64,000 nt of DNA from Aphanomyces cochlioides (Eukaryota > Oomycota > Saprolegniomycetes > Saprolegniales > Verrucalvaceae). The DNA is taken from NCBI GenBank assembly GCA_019828595.1, contig JAHQRK010000017.1, positions 558,001-622,000 of the forward strand. Reading direction: 5' to 3'. Of the stretch, positions 1 through 11,521 are shown piece after piece. The stretch's first letter is position 1, and each line of letters opens with the position of its first letter. Under the pieces are notes generated by a model. That model saw only the letters and a program-made list of their open reading frames with translations. It made no database searches and was not told the origin of the DNA. A program made the translations under genes and the position numbers.

Positions 1-2935
1 CTTTTGAGCATCGAGATGGCCGACAAGACGGGAGCCGGCAAAGTGAACTTCTCGAGATTGTCGCTGAAGTTTTCGATCAAAGCAAACAGCGACCAGTCCG
101 GCAAGCAGTTGGTGTCAGGCAATCTTGTTGCTTCTTGGTTCAATAGAACAGTCAGTGCCTCCGAGTTTGTGTAGAGGTCTGGGGCCCGATTTGAGAGGAA
201 TAAGTCAATCGTAGCAAGTGCAAAGAGGATGCGCTTGATCTCTGGTATGTCCGTGGTCAATTCTTCCAAGATTTCTGACGGGTGAATCTTGTATTGAGCC
301 ATGAAGTTGACGTGATGTTTGTAGTTGTGAGGCTTGCCTTGAGCTTTTAACAAAGCCATCTTGCGCTCAATAGTCTTGGTTGCAACAAGTGACTGAAACA
401 AACTGAGGTCTTCATCTTGTGCGTACATAGCATGTGAAACGAGCTGAGGATCATCTCGCAAAATGCGTTGACATTCGGTGATACTGCCTTCGACTTTCTT
501 GTCTCGAATGATCTTCTTCGCCAATTCGAGGTGGGCTGCAGCAGACTTGTTAAGTCGTTGTTTCTTCGCTTTGCCTTTGGTCTTTTTCGGGCGTGGCGCA
601 CTTGAATCTTCCAATACAATTCGAGGCACTGCAAAGTCTTCAAACGAGAGTTCCACGTCGTCTTCTTCGAGGATATGAAAACGGTTGGATGTCGGCAGGG
701 GATCCAAACGTGGGGACGAAGGCAAAGTACGTTTTGGAGCTGGTCCAGACCGGTAGCCCGTTACCAATTGAAGGTCCAGCAAGTTCTTGGGCTGCTCACT
801 TGGTGGAGCAAGAGCGGGCGATTCGTTGGTAGACATTTCCACATCTTCTTGTTGTTTGTCTTGTCCATTGTTGTTAGGGGGATCGCTGTCACCAGACATA
901 TCGACATCAGAGCCATGAGAAGGAGCTGTTGGCTGTGGTTGTTCATCTTGACGATCTCCAGATGCCTCAGTTGAGTCGGCCTCGCCTTCCGCATTTGTTC
1001 CAGGGTCTTGATCATGATCGTCTCCATCATGTTCAGGTTCTTTTTCTCCTGACGGAGGAGATTTTGCCGCTGCCTTGGCCGCTTTTGCCTTCGCTTTTTC
1101 AGCCTTGGCCTCTGCACGTCGTGAAACAATCGACGGAGGCAATGTCTTGTTCAGAGCAGCGATCTTGTGCTGAAACACGACGACAAAAGGCTGACCCGAC
1201 GGATCCGTAATGGTGATTTCGCGTAGTGCGTCGCCGGATTTTGGCACCAGCACTGCAGGAGGCGCAGGCGACTTGAAAATGACTCTCAAATGCGGCGACT
1301 TGATGTTCTGACCAGCAGTAGGGTTGAATGCTGCTATCACTGACTTGGTCAATGCAGCCATTTTCTTGACAATTGCCTTGGCCATCGAAGGGTGACTGAC
1401 CTTGTTGAACGTAACGTAGTAGTTGTTGCCATAACGCGAGTATTTGGGAACCAGGAAGTCTTTGCCACCAAGTCGAAACGTTGTGCCTCCCATTTCCACG
1501 CACGTAGACAAGTTGTAACTTGAGATCACAATGGTCTGTGGGTTCTTCTTGTGGATCAAAATGTTCGGAAATTTGGAGCCCCATAACGAACCAGGATTTT
1601 CCTTGACAAATTGATCGCAGATGACTTTTTCGGACCAGTCCTTGTAGGCTTCGCCCAACTTGACTGTGAGCTCGTACACTTGGGACTGGGGGGTGAGCAA
1701 AATGTTTTCAATGAAGGCGTCCATGTCACCGAGTCTTTGTAGAATGCGTCCGCCATGGCCTCGCATCGCGCAATATCGTCATCGGCAATAGCATGAGCAC
1801 CAGTGTTGCGATGTTTCGCGCCTTTGGGGGCATTGCCTTGCTTGGAATCTTTCTTGGACGAAGCTGAATCCTTGCCGGGAGTCTTTTGCGTCCATGGATT
1901 GGCCTTTTCAGCGTTTTGTTGCTCTTGATCGCCTTGTATTTTGTCTGCCGCGGTAGGAGGATCAACAGCGCCATTTCCTTGAGCAACGGATTTGTCGACA
2001 ATGTCTTGATTTGACTGGTCATTGTCATTGTTTGTCGATTGTTCCTCTTGAATAACTTCTCCAGGAGTATCACACGACTTCGCTTGGCCGTTAATGTCGC
2101 CTGACCCATCAACCTCCGAGTGAATTTGAGTATTTCCCTCGTCGGTTAAGGCCTCGGTTTCAGTAGAATCCTTCCCCTCGGCGTCTCCAGAGACCATATC
2201 CACGTCCTCTTGAGATTTTTCTTCTTCCTCTCCCGTTCTAGGAGGCTCAGCACAGGGGGCGACGCGGTTGGTGGCTGCTGGCTCAGTCCCATTGGTCACG
2301 AGAAAGGCCGGGGCCAGACCCCCAGTGACAGGGGTAGAAGGGGAATCCATGCCATCCCCGCAGCACGGTGACTGGGGTACACCATTGCTCCGGCGAGAAC
2401 CCAAATCGGGATACCGCCCCCGCCCCTCCGAAGAGGCCCCTGGGGGAAAGTAGACAGAACCGCAGGGTGTGCCCATAGGGGGGGCCCTCGTAGCCTCTAG
2501 GGCTGGCATGGACCCCGTTTTCTCGCCGCCTTCACTGGGGATCGACTCCAATTGGAGTCCAGGGAAGCAGCCACCACAGGCACAAGGCCCCAGTGGTTCG
2601 CCCTCCTGAGTGAGGGCTTCGCTAGACAAGTTAACGACAGTGGTCTGGGGGGCAACCACTGACCCACTGAGGTTGACCCCCCCTGGAACTCCGGCGAGTG
2701 GAGCACCAGGTGAAGCGCTGGGGGAGCGAGACGCAGATTGGTCTCCAGAGACGCTGTTGGGGTCGAACTCGACCTCCACTTCGGCCCTAGGGTTAGGTGT
2801 AGCGACATTACTCACACCACTTCCGCCATCCTGATTGGACGACGAAAGTGGGTGAGGTGATACAATACCTGGAATGATGGTGACTCCGTGAGTGTTGGTC
2901 TCACGGAGCTCGGAACAGCTGTTGGCGTTGGACAT
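1..2935 (-). pseudogene. LINE ORF1, broken copy A
   Basis: This is the ORF1 of the local LINE family, read on the minus strand from an ATG at 2935 and running off the left edge of the window. It matches the ORF1 copies at 4848, 8185, 11522 and 26061 almost base for base. A single-base deletion near 1730 shifts the frame just after the AFYKDS motif, so the protein cannot be completed. The element's 62-nt 5' UTR lies at 2936-2996 and ends in the family 5' terminus ACTTCCGAATTT. It shares diagnostic variants (LLDLQ, SHAMY) with the plus-strand fragment at 3680-4787. ORF1 proteins of LINEs usually bind RNA; I recognise no named domain here. It has a Ser/Pro/Glu-rich N-terminal half and a Lys-rich segment (AEKAKAKAAKAAAK). 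Confidence 0.85.
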
Positions 2936-2997
2936 TTTGAGCGCGGCGGCACTTGATAACTTCTTGACTTGAGGGGTACGAGGCAAATTCGGAAGTT

Positions 2998-3679
2998 ACC
3001 TCCACCATGGCCGGCACCCTTCAACTGGAACAATGGATGCACAGTTTGTCTCTGGTGGATCTGTTTCGCCGTCAAAACCCCGTGGCAAGAACCTTCACAA
3101 GTCCCACACTCACCAACCGACTCGACTACATCTTTTGTTCGTCCACCTTGGCGGGTCTTCGTCATTGGAAGGCGACGCACATGCCACACGTTCCACAGGC
3201 TGACCACGTGGCTTGTCGTATCATCACAAAGCGTCAAACATTGCGCCATGGCTCTGGATCATGGAAAGCTCCAACTTGGCTACTTCGTCTACCACGAGCG
3301 GCCGAGATTGTTCATGGATGTCTGGATCGATTTTTGGACAAGTCTCCAACATTCCACAATATCTCCAAGGCCTACGACATGCTGGTCAATGATATCCGCT
3401 CCCAACTCAAAGAATTCCATTCTCAACGATTGGAGAAACAACGTCTGCCGTTGAAGAAGTTAGCTGTCGAGATCGCTTCGCTTTTGCAAGTCCCCAACAT
3501 GCGTCAAGATGCAGTGCTGGTGGATCGAGTGCGAGACCTTCAAAAGCAAATTCACGAGCTGCAAGATCGAGACAAGCAGTTTCGTCAAGACCAGGCGTTC
3601 CAACTTCACTTGTACAAAGCAGAGCGCTCGTCCAAGTTCCACTTCATGTCCCCTGTCCCTACCCCCTTGAAGAAGACAG
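2998..3679 (+). pseudogene. LINE ORF2 fragment (endonuclease end and linker)
   Basis: This fragment corresponds to ORF2 codons from the end of the endonuclease domain (MAGTLQLEQW, then RLDYIFCSS and ADHVAC) into the linker before the reverse transcriptase. It matches 15541-16220 of the intact ORF2 nearly perfectly. It starts directly at the 5' terminus of inverted copy A (2996/2997). It stops at 3679, where it is fused to ORF1 sequence through a short shared run (cag/gagg). It has no start of its own and lacks the reverse transcriptase, so it is a rearrangement product rather than a gene. Confidence 0.85.
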
Positions 3680-4787
3680 GAGGCCAAGGCTGAAAAAGCG
3701 AAGGCAAAAGCGGCCAAGGCAGCGGCAAAATCTCCTCCGTCAGGAGAAAAAGAACCTGAACATGATGGAGACGATCATGACCAAGACCCTGGAACAAATG
3801 CGGAAGGCGAGGCCGACTCAACTGAGGCATCTGGAGATCGTCAAGATGAACAACCACAGCCAACAGCTCCTTCTCATGGCTCTGATGTCGATATGTCTGG
3901 TGACAGCGATCCCCCTAACAACAATGGACAAGACAAACAACAAGAAGATGTGGAAATGTCTACCAACGAATCGCCCGCTCTTGCTCCACCAAGTGAGCAG
4001 CCCAAGAACTTGCTGGACCTTCAATTGGTAACGGGCTACCGGTCTGGACCAGCTCCAAAACGTACTTTGCCTTCGTCCCCACGTTTGGATCCCCTGCCGA
4101 CATCCAACCGTTTTCATATCCTCGAAGAAGACGACGTGGAACTCTCGTTTGAAGACTTTGCAGTGCCTCGAATTGTATTGGAAGATTCAAGTGCGCCACG
4201 CCCGAAAAAGACCAAAGGCAAAGCGAAGAAACAACGACTTAACAAGTCTGCTGCAGCCCACCTCGAATTGGCGAAGAAGATCATTCGAGACAAGAAAGTC
4301 GAAGGCAGTATCACCGAATGTCAACGCATTTTGCGAGATGATCCTCAGCTCGTTTCACATGCTATGTACGCACAAGATGAAGACCTCAGTTTGTTTCAGT
4401 CACTTGTTGCAACCAAGACTATTGAGCGCAAGATGGCTTTGTTAAAAGCTCAAGGCAAGCCTCACAACTACAAACATCACGTCAACTTCATGGCTCAATA
4501 CAAGATTCACCCGTCAGAAATCTTGGAAGAATTGACCACGGACATACCAGAGATCAAGCGCATCCTCTTTGCACTTGCTACGATTGACTTATTCCTCTCA
4601 AATCGGGCCCCAGACCTCTACACAAACTCGGAGGCACTGACTGTTCTATTGAACCAAGAAGCAACAAGATTGCCTGACACCAACTGCTTGACGGACTGGT
4701 CGCTGTTTGCTTTGATCGAAAACTTCAGCGACAATCTCGAGAAGTTCACTTTGCCGGCTCCCGTCTTGTCGGCCATCTCGATGCTCA
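3680..4787 (+). pseudogene. LINE ORF1 3' fragment
   Basis: This is the Lys-rich segment and C-terminal third of ORF1 on the plus strand, starting at the fusion with the ORF2 fragment and ending at ATGCTCA (4787). It is not interrupted by the antisense tail found in the following tandem units: LFLSNRAPDLY is continuous here. It shares the LLDLQ, SHAMY and GEADS variants with copy A (1-1110, minus strand), so the two form inverted partners. At 4787/4788 it is joined to the 5' terminus of the next unit at exactly the breakpoint that also separates the tandem units. Confidence 0.85.
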
Positions 4788-4847
4788 CTTCCGAATTTTC
4801 CTCGTACCCCTCAAGTCAAGAAGTTATCAAGTGCCGCCGCGCTCAAA

Positions 4848-7616
4848 ATGTCCAACGCCAACAGCTGTTCCGAGCTCCGTGAGACCAACACTCACGGAGT
4901 CACCATCATTCCAGGTATTGTATCACCTCACCCACTTTCGTCGTCCAATCAGGATGGCGGAAGTGGTGTGAGTAATGTCGCTACACCTAACCCTAGGGCC
5001 GAAGTGGAGGTCGAGTTCGACCCTAACAGCGTCTCTGGAGACCAATCTGCGTCTCGCTCCACCAGCGCTTCACCTGGTGCTCCACTCGCCGGAGTTCCAG
5101 GGGGGGTCAACCTCAGTGGGTCAGTGGTTGCCCCCCAGACCACTGTCGTTAACTTGTCTAGCGAAGCCCTCACTCAGGAGGGCGAACCACTGGGGCCTTG
5201 TGCCTGTGGTGGCTGCTTCCCTGGACTCCAATTGGAGTCGATCCCCAGTGAAGGCGGCGAGAAAACGGGGTCCATGCCAGCCCTAGAGGCTACGAGGGCC
5301 CCCCCTATGGGCACACCCTGCGGTTCTGTCTACTTCCCCCCAGGGGCCTCTTCGGAGGGGCGGGGGCGGTATCCCGATTTGGGTTCTCGCCGGAGCAATG
5401 GTGTACCCCAGTCACCGTGCTGCGGGGATGGCATGGATTCCCCTTCTACCCCTGTCACTGGGGGTCTGGCCCCGGCCTTTCTCGTGACCAATGGGACTGA
5501 GCCAGCAGCCACCAACCGCGTCGCCCCCTGTGCTGAGCCTCCTAGAACGGGAGAGGAAGAAGAAAAATCTCAAGAGGACGTGGATATGGTCTCTGGAGAC
5601 GCCGAGGGGAAGGATTCTACTGAAACCGAGGCCTTAACCGACGAGGGAAATACTCAAATTCACTCTGAGGTTGATGGGTCAGGCGACATTAACGGCCAAG
5701 CGAAGCCGTGTGATACTCCTGGAGAAGTTATTCAAGAGGAACAATCGACAAACAATGACAATGACCAGTCAAATCAAGACATTGTCGACAAATCCGTTGC
5801 TCAAGGAAATGGCGCTGTTGATCCTCCTACCGCGGCAGACAAAATACAAGGCGATCAAGAGCAACAAAACGCTGAAAAGGCCAATCCATGGACGCAAAAG
5901 ACTCCCGGCAAGGATTCAGCTTCGTCCAAGAAAGATTCCAAGCAAGGCAATGCCCCCAAAGGCGCGAAACATCGCAACACTGGTGCTCATGCTATTGCCG
6001 ATGACGATATTGCGCGATGCGAGGCCATGGCGGACGCATTCTACAAAGACTCTGGTGACATGGACGCCTTCATTGAAAACATTTTGCTCACTCCCCAGTC
6101 CCAAGTGTACGAGCTCACAGTCAAGTTGGGCGAAGCCTACAAGGACTGGTCCGAAAAAGTCATCTGCGATCAATTTGTCAAGGAAAATCCTGGTTCGTTA
6201 TGGGGCTCCAAATTTCCGAACATTTTGATCCACAAGAAGAACCCACAGACCATTGTGATCTCAAGTTACAACTTGTCTACGTGCGTGGAAATGGGAGGCA
6301 CAACGTTTCGACTTGGTGGCAAAGACTTCCTGGTTCCCAAGTACTCGCGTTATGGCAACAACTACTACGTTACGTTCAACAAGGTCAGTCACCCTTCGAT
6401 GGCCAAGGCAATTGTCAAGAAAATGGCTGCATTGACCAAGTCAGTGATAGCAGCATTCAACCCTACTGCTGGTCAGAACATCAAGTCGCCGCATTTGAGA
6501 GTCATTTTCAAGTCGCCTGCGCCTCCTGCAGTGCTGGTGCCAAAATCCGGCGACGCACTACGCGAAATCACCATTACGGATCCGTCGGGTCAGCCTTTTG
6601 TCGTCGTGTTTCAGCACAAGATCGCTGCTCTGAACAAGACATTGCCTCCGTCGATTGTTTCACGACGTGCAGAGGCCAAGGCTGAAAAAGCGAAGGCAAA
6701 AGCGGCCAAGGCAGCGGCAAAATCTCCTCCGTCAGGAGAAAAAGAACCTGAACATGATGGAGACGATCATGATCAAGACCCTGGAACAAATGCGGAAGGC
6801 AAGGCCGACTCAACTGAGGCATCTGGAGATCGTCAAGATGAACAACCACAGCCAACAGCTCCTTCTCATGGCTCTGATGTCGATATGTCTGGTGACAGCG
6901 ATCCCCCTAACAACAATGGACAAGACAAACAACAAGAAGATGTGGAAATGTCTACCAACGAATCGCCCGCTCTTGCTCCACCAAGTGAGCAGCCCAAGAA
7001 CTCGCTGGACCTTCAATTGGTAACGGGCTACCGGTCTGGACCAGCTCCAAAACGTACTTTGCCTTCGTCCCCACGTTTGGATCCCCTGCCGACATCCAAC
7101 CGTTTTCATATCCTCGAAGAAGACGACGTGGAACTCTCGTTTGAAGACTTTGCAGTGCCTCGAATTGTATTGGAAGATTCAAGTGCGCCACGCCCGAAAA
7201 AGACCAAAGGCAAAGCGAAGAAACAACGACTTAACAAGTCTGCTGCAGCCCACCTCGAATTGGCGAAGAAGATCATTCGAGACAAGAAAGTCGAAGGCAG
7301 TATCACCGAATGTCAACGCATTTTGCGAGATGATCCTCAGCTCGTTGCACATGCTATGTACGCACAAGATGAAGACCTCAGTTTGTTTCAGTCACTTGTT
7401 GCAACCAAGACTATTGAGCGCAAGATGGCTTTGTTAAAAGCTCAAGGCAAGCCTCACAACTACAAACATCACGTCAACTTCATGGCTCAATACAAGATTC
7501 ACCCGTCAGAAATCTTGGAAGAATTGACCACGGACATACCAGAGATCAAGCGCATCCTCTTTGCACTTGCTACGATTGACTTATTCCTCTCAAATCGGTT
7601 AAATGAGTTGTATTAA
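4848..7616 (+). pseudogene. LINE ORF1, tandem unit 1 (truncated)
   Basis: The open frame starts at the family ATG (MSNANSCSEL) and gives 922 aa. About 917 residues are native ORF1; the last five (LNELY) come from an inserted antisense LINE tail, which supplies a premature stop. Native ORF1 continues after the insertion at 7927-8124 but is then cut at the tandem junction. The protein has a Ser/Pro/Gly-rich N-terminal half, an acidic stretch, a candidate folded region around residues 400-560 (from AIADDDIARC to ILIHKK and ISSYNL), a Lys/Ala-rich helix and a C-terminal helical segment. No CCHC knuckle or named ORF1 domain was recognised. Confidence 0.85.
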
Positions 7617-7926
7617 CCTTATTTTTGAGCAAAGGCCCTAATGACTTACTAATTTGCCTCGTACTGTATAAATAGAACTTGGAAAACAGAATATGGCAAA
7701 GTGGTCATTGAACAGGAGATGAAGTGAGTGAGCCGTCAGCTCTCTCATGAAACGACGCTGTTAGGAATGATGTGTTGACGTAACCAGGGGTCCGAAGATA
7801 GATGCTTGAGCACATTGAATACCTTGGTGTATCCCTTCTTGAGAGGGAGATCAACCAGGAGCTGTTGTAGATGTAGCTTGATCAAAGAGGCAGCATGAAT
7901 GGCAACTTCCATCGGACTCTTCGCTG
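7599..7926 (-). mobile_element. 5'-truncated antisense LINE tail in unit 1
   Basis: This 328-bp insert is the reverse complement of the last part of ORF2 plus the 3' UTR (compare 18870-19184). It lies inside ORF1 on the opposite strand. It is flanked by a 16-17-bp direct repeat, TATTCCTCTCAAATCGG, at 7582-7598 and 7927-7943, the target-site duplication expected from target-primed reverse transcription. Its 3' end is exactly the family terminus (plus strand here begins TTAAATGAG), with no poly(A). Its 5' end is truncated in the last part of ORF2. Confidence 0.92.
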
Positions 7927-8184
7927 TATTCCTCTCAAATCGGGCCCCAGACCTCTACACAAACTCGGAGGCACTGACTGTTCTATTGAACCAAGAAGCA
8001 ACAAGATTGCCTGACACCAACTGCTTGACGGACTGGTCGCTGTTTGCTTTGATCGAAAACTTCAGCGACAATCTCGAGAAGTTCACTTTGCCGGCTCCCG
8101 TCTTGTCGGCCATCTCGATGCTCACTTCCGAATTTTCCTCGTACCCCTCAAGTCAAGAAGTTATCAAGTGCCGCCGCGCTCAAA

Positions 8185-10953
8185 ATGTCCAACGCCAACA
8201 GCTGTTCCGAGCTCCGTGAGACCAACACTCACGGAGTCACCATCATTCCAGGTATTGTATCACCTCACCCACTTTCGTCGTCCAATCAGGATGGCGGAAG
8301 TGGTGTGAGTAATGTCGCTACACCTAACCCTAGGGCCGAAGTGGAGGTCGAGTTCGACCCTAACAGCGTCTCTGGAGACCAATCTGCGTCTCGCTCCACC
8401 AGCGCTTCACCTGGTGCTCCACTCGCCGGAGTTCCAGGGGGGGTCAACCTCAGTGGGTCAGTGGTTGCCCCCCAGACCACTGTCGTTAACTTGTCTAGCG
8501 AAGCCCTCACTCAGGAGGGCGAACCACTGGGGCCTTGTGCCTGTGGTGGCTGCTTCCCTGGACTCCAATTGGAGTCGATCCCCAGTGAAGGCGGCGAGAA
8601 AACGGGGTCCATGCCAGCCCTAGAGGCTACGAGGGCCCCCCCTATGGGCACACCCTGCGGTTCTGTCTACTTCCCCCCAGGGGCCTCTTCGGAGGGGCGG
8701 GGGCGGTATCCCGATTTGGGTTCTCGCCGGAGCAATGGTGTACCCCAGTCACCGTGCTGCGGGGATGGCATGGATTCCCCTTCTACCCCTGTCACTGGGG
8801 GTCTGGCCCCGGCCTTTCTCGTGACCAATGGGACTGAGCCAGCAGCCACCAACCGCGTCGCCCCCTGTGCTGAGCCTCCTAGAACGGGAGAGGAAGAAGA
8901 AAAATCTCAAGAGGACGTGGATATGGTCTCTGGAGACGCCGAGGGGAAGGATTCTACTGAAACCGAGGCCTTAACCGACGAGGGAAATACTCAAATTCAC
9001 TCTGAGGTTGATGGGTCAGGCGACATTAACGGCCAAGCGAAGCCGTGTGATACTCCTGGAGAAGTTATTCAAGAGGAACAATCGACAAACAATGACAATG
9101 ACCAGTCAAATCAAGACATTGTCGACAAATCCGTTGCTCAAGGAAATGGCGCTGTTGATCCTCCTACCGCGGCAGACAAAATACAAGGCGATCAAGAGCA
9201 ACAAAACGCTGAAAAGGCCAATCCATGGACGCAAAAGACTCCCGGCAAGGATTCAGCTTCGTCCAAGAAAGATTCCAAGCAAGGCAATGCCCCCAAAGGC
9301 GCGAAACATCGCAACACTGGTGCTCATGCTATTGCCGATGACGATATTGCGCGATGCGAGGCCATGGCGGACGCATTCTACAAAGACTCTGGTGACATGG
9401 ACGCCTTCATTGAAAACATTTTGCTCACTCCCCAGTCCCAAGTGTACGAGCTCACAGTCAAGTTGGGCGAAGCCTACAAGGACTGGTCCGAAAAAGTCAT
9501 CTGCGATCAATTTGTCAAGGAAAATCCTGGTTCGTTATGGGGCTCCAAATTTCCGAACATTTTGATCCACAAGAAGAACCCACAGACCATTGTGATCTCA
9601 AGTTACAACTTGTCTACGTGCGTGGAAATGGGAGGCACAACGTTTCGACTTGGTGGCAAAGACTTCCTGGTTCCCAAGTACTCGCGTTATGGCAACAACT
9701 ACTACGTTACGTTCAACAAGGTCAGTCACCCTTCGATGGCCAAGGCGATTGTCAAGAAAATGGCTGCATTGACCAAGTCAGTGATAGCAGCATTCAACCC
9801 TACTGCTGGTCAGAACATCAAGTCGCCGCATTTGAGAGTCATTTTCAAGTCGCCTGCGCCTCCTGCAGTGCTGGTGCCAAAATCCGGCGACGCACTACGC
9901 GAAATCACCATTACGGATCCGTCGGGTCAGCCTTTTGTCGTCGTGTTTCAGCACAAGATCGCTGCTCTGAACAAGACATTGCCTCCGTCGATTGTTTCAC
10001 GACGTGCAGAGGCCAAGGCTGAAAAAGCGAAGGCAAAAGCGGCCAAGGCAGCGGCAAAATCTCCTCCGTCAGGAGAAAAAGAACCTGAACATGATGGAGA
10101 CGATCATGATCAAGACCCTGGAACAAATGCGGAAGGCAAGGCCGACTCAACTGAGGCATCTGGAGATCGTCAAGATGAACAACCACAGCCAACAGCTCCT
10201 TCTCATGGCTCTGATGTCGATATGTCTGGTGACAGCGATCCCCCTAACAACAATGGACAAGACAAACAACAAGAAGATGTGGAAATGTCTACCAACGAAT
10301 CGCCCGCTCTTGCTCCACCAAGTGAGCAGCCCAAGAACTCGCTGGACCTTCAATTGGTAACGGGCTACCGGTCTGGACCAGCTCCAAAACGTACTTTGCC
10401 TTCGTCCCCACGTTTGGATCCCCTGCCGACATCCAACCGTTTTCATATCCTCGAAGAAGACGACGTGGAACTCTCGTTTGAAGACTTTGCAGTGCCTCGA
10501 ATTGTATTGGAAGATTCAAGTGCGCCACGCCCGAAAAAGACCAAAGGCAAAGCGAAGAAACAACGACTTAACAAGTCTGCTGCAGCCCACCTCGAATTGG
10601 CGAAGAAGATCATTCGAGACAAGAAAGTCGAAGGCAGTATCACCGAATGTCAACGCATTTTGCGAGATGATCCTCAGCTCGTTGCACATGCTATGTACGC
10701 ACAAGATGAAGACCTCAGTTTGTTTCAGTCACTTGTTGCAACCAAGACTATTGAGCGCAAGATGGCTTTGTTAAAAGCTCAAGGCAAGCCTCACAACTAC
10801 AAACATCACGTCAACTTCATGGCTCAATACAAGATTCACCCGTCAGAAATCTTGGAAGAATTGACCACGGACATACCAGAGATCAAGCGCATCCTCTTTG
10901 CACTTGCTACGATTGACTTATTCCTCTCAAATCGGTTAAATGAGTTGTATTAA
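8185..10953 (+). pseudogene. LINE ORF1, tandem unit 2 (truncated)
   Basis: This is the same 922-aa truncated ORF1 as in unit 1, again ended by the LNELY stop from the antisense tail. It differs from unit 1 by a silent-looking base near 9745 (GCG for GCA in the AKAIVKK segment). The C-terminal part resumes after the insert and ends at the junction at 11461/11462. Confidence 0.85.
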
Positions 10954-11263
10954 CCTTATTTTTGAGCAAAGGCCCTAATGACTTACTAATTTGCCTCGTA
11001 CTGTATAAATAGAACTTGGAAAACAGAATATGGCAAAGTGGTCATTGAACAGGAGATGAAGTGAGTGAGCCGTCAGCTCTCTCATGAAACGACGCTGTTA
11101 GGAATGATGTGTTGACGTAACCAGGGGTCCGAAGATAGATGCTTGAGCACATTGAATACCTTGGTGTATCCCTTCTTGAGAGGGAGATCAACCAGGAGCT
11201 GTTGTAGATGTAGCTTGATCAAAGAGGCAGCATGAATGGCAACTTCCATCGGACTCTTCGCTG
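10936..11263 (-). mobile_element. 5'-truncated antisense LINE tail in unit 2
   Basis: This is the second copy of the inserted LINE tail, with the same ends and the same 16-17-bp target duplication as in unit 1 (offset exactly 3337 bp). It was copied with the tandem unit rather than inserted independently. Confidence 0.92.
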
Positions 11264-11521
11264 TATTCCTCTCAAATCGGGCCCCAGACCTCTACACAAA
11301 CTCGGAGGCACTGACTGTTCTATTGAACCAAGAAGCAACAAGATTGCCTGACACCAACTGCTTGACGGACTGGTCGCTGTTTGCTTTGATCGAAAACTTC
11401 AGCGACAATCTCGAGAAGTTCACTTTGCCGGCTCCCGTCTTGTCGGCCATCTCGATGCTCACTTCCGAATTTTCCTCGTACCCCTCAAGTCAAGAAGTTA
11501 TCAAGTGCCGCCGCGCTCAAA

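Noticed and set aside
3893..4882. A 329-aa ORF ending in a novel tail (TSEFSSYPSSQ)
   Set aside because: The tail is the next unit's 5' UTR read in the ORF1 frame across the tandem junction; it is not a separate gene.
10147..10446. Antisense ORFs with hydrophobic residues inside ORF1 (repeated in every copy)
   Set aside because: They are reverse-strand shadows of the ORF1 coding sequence and vary with it; no independent start or motif.
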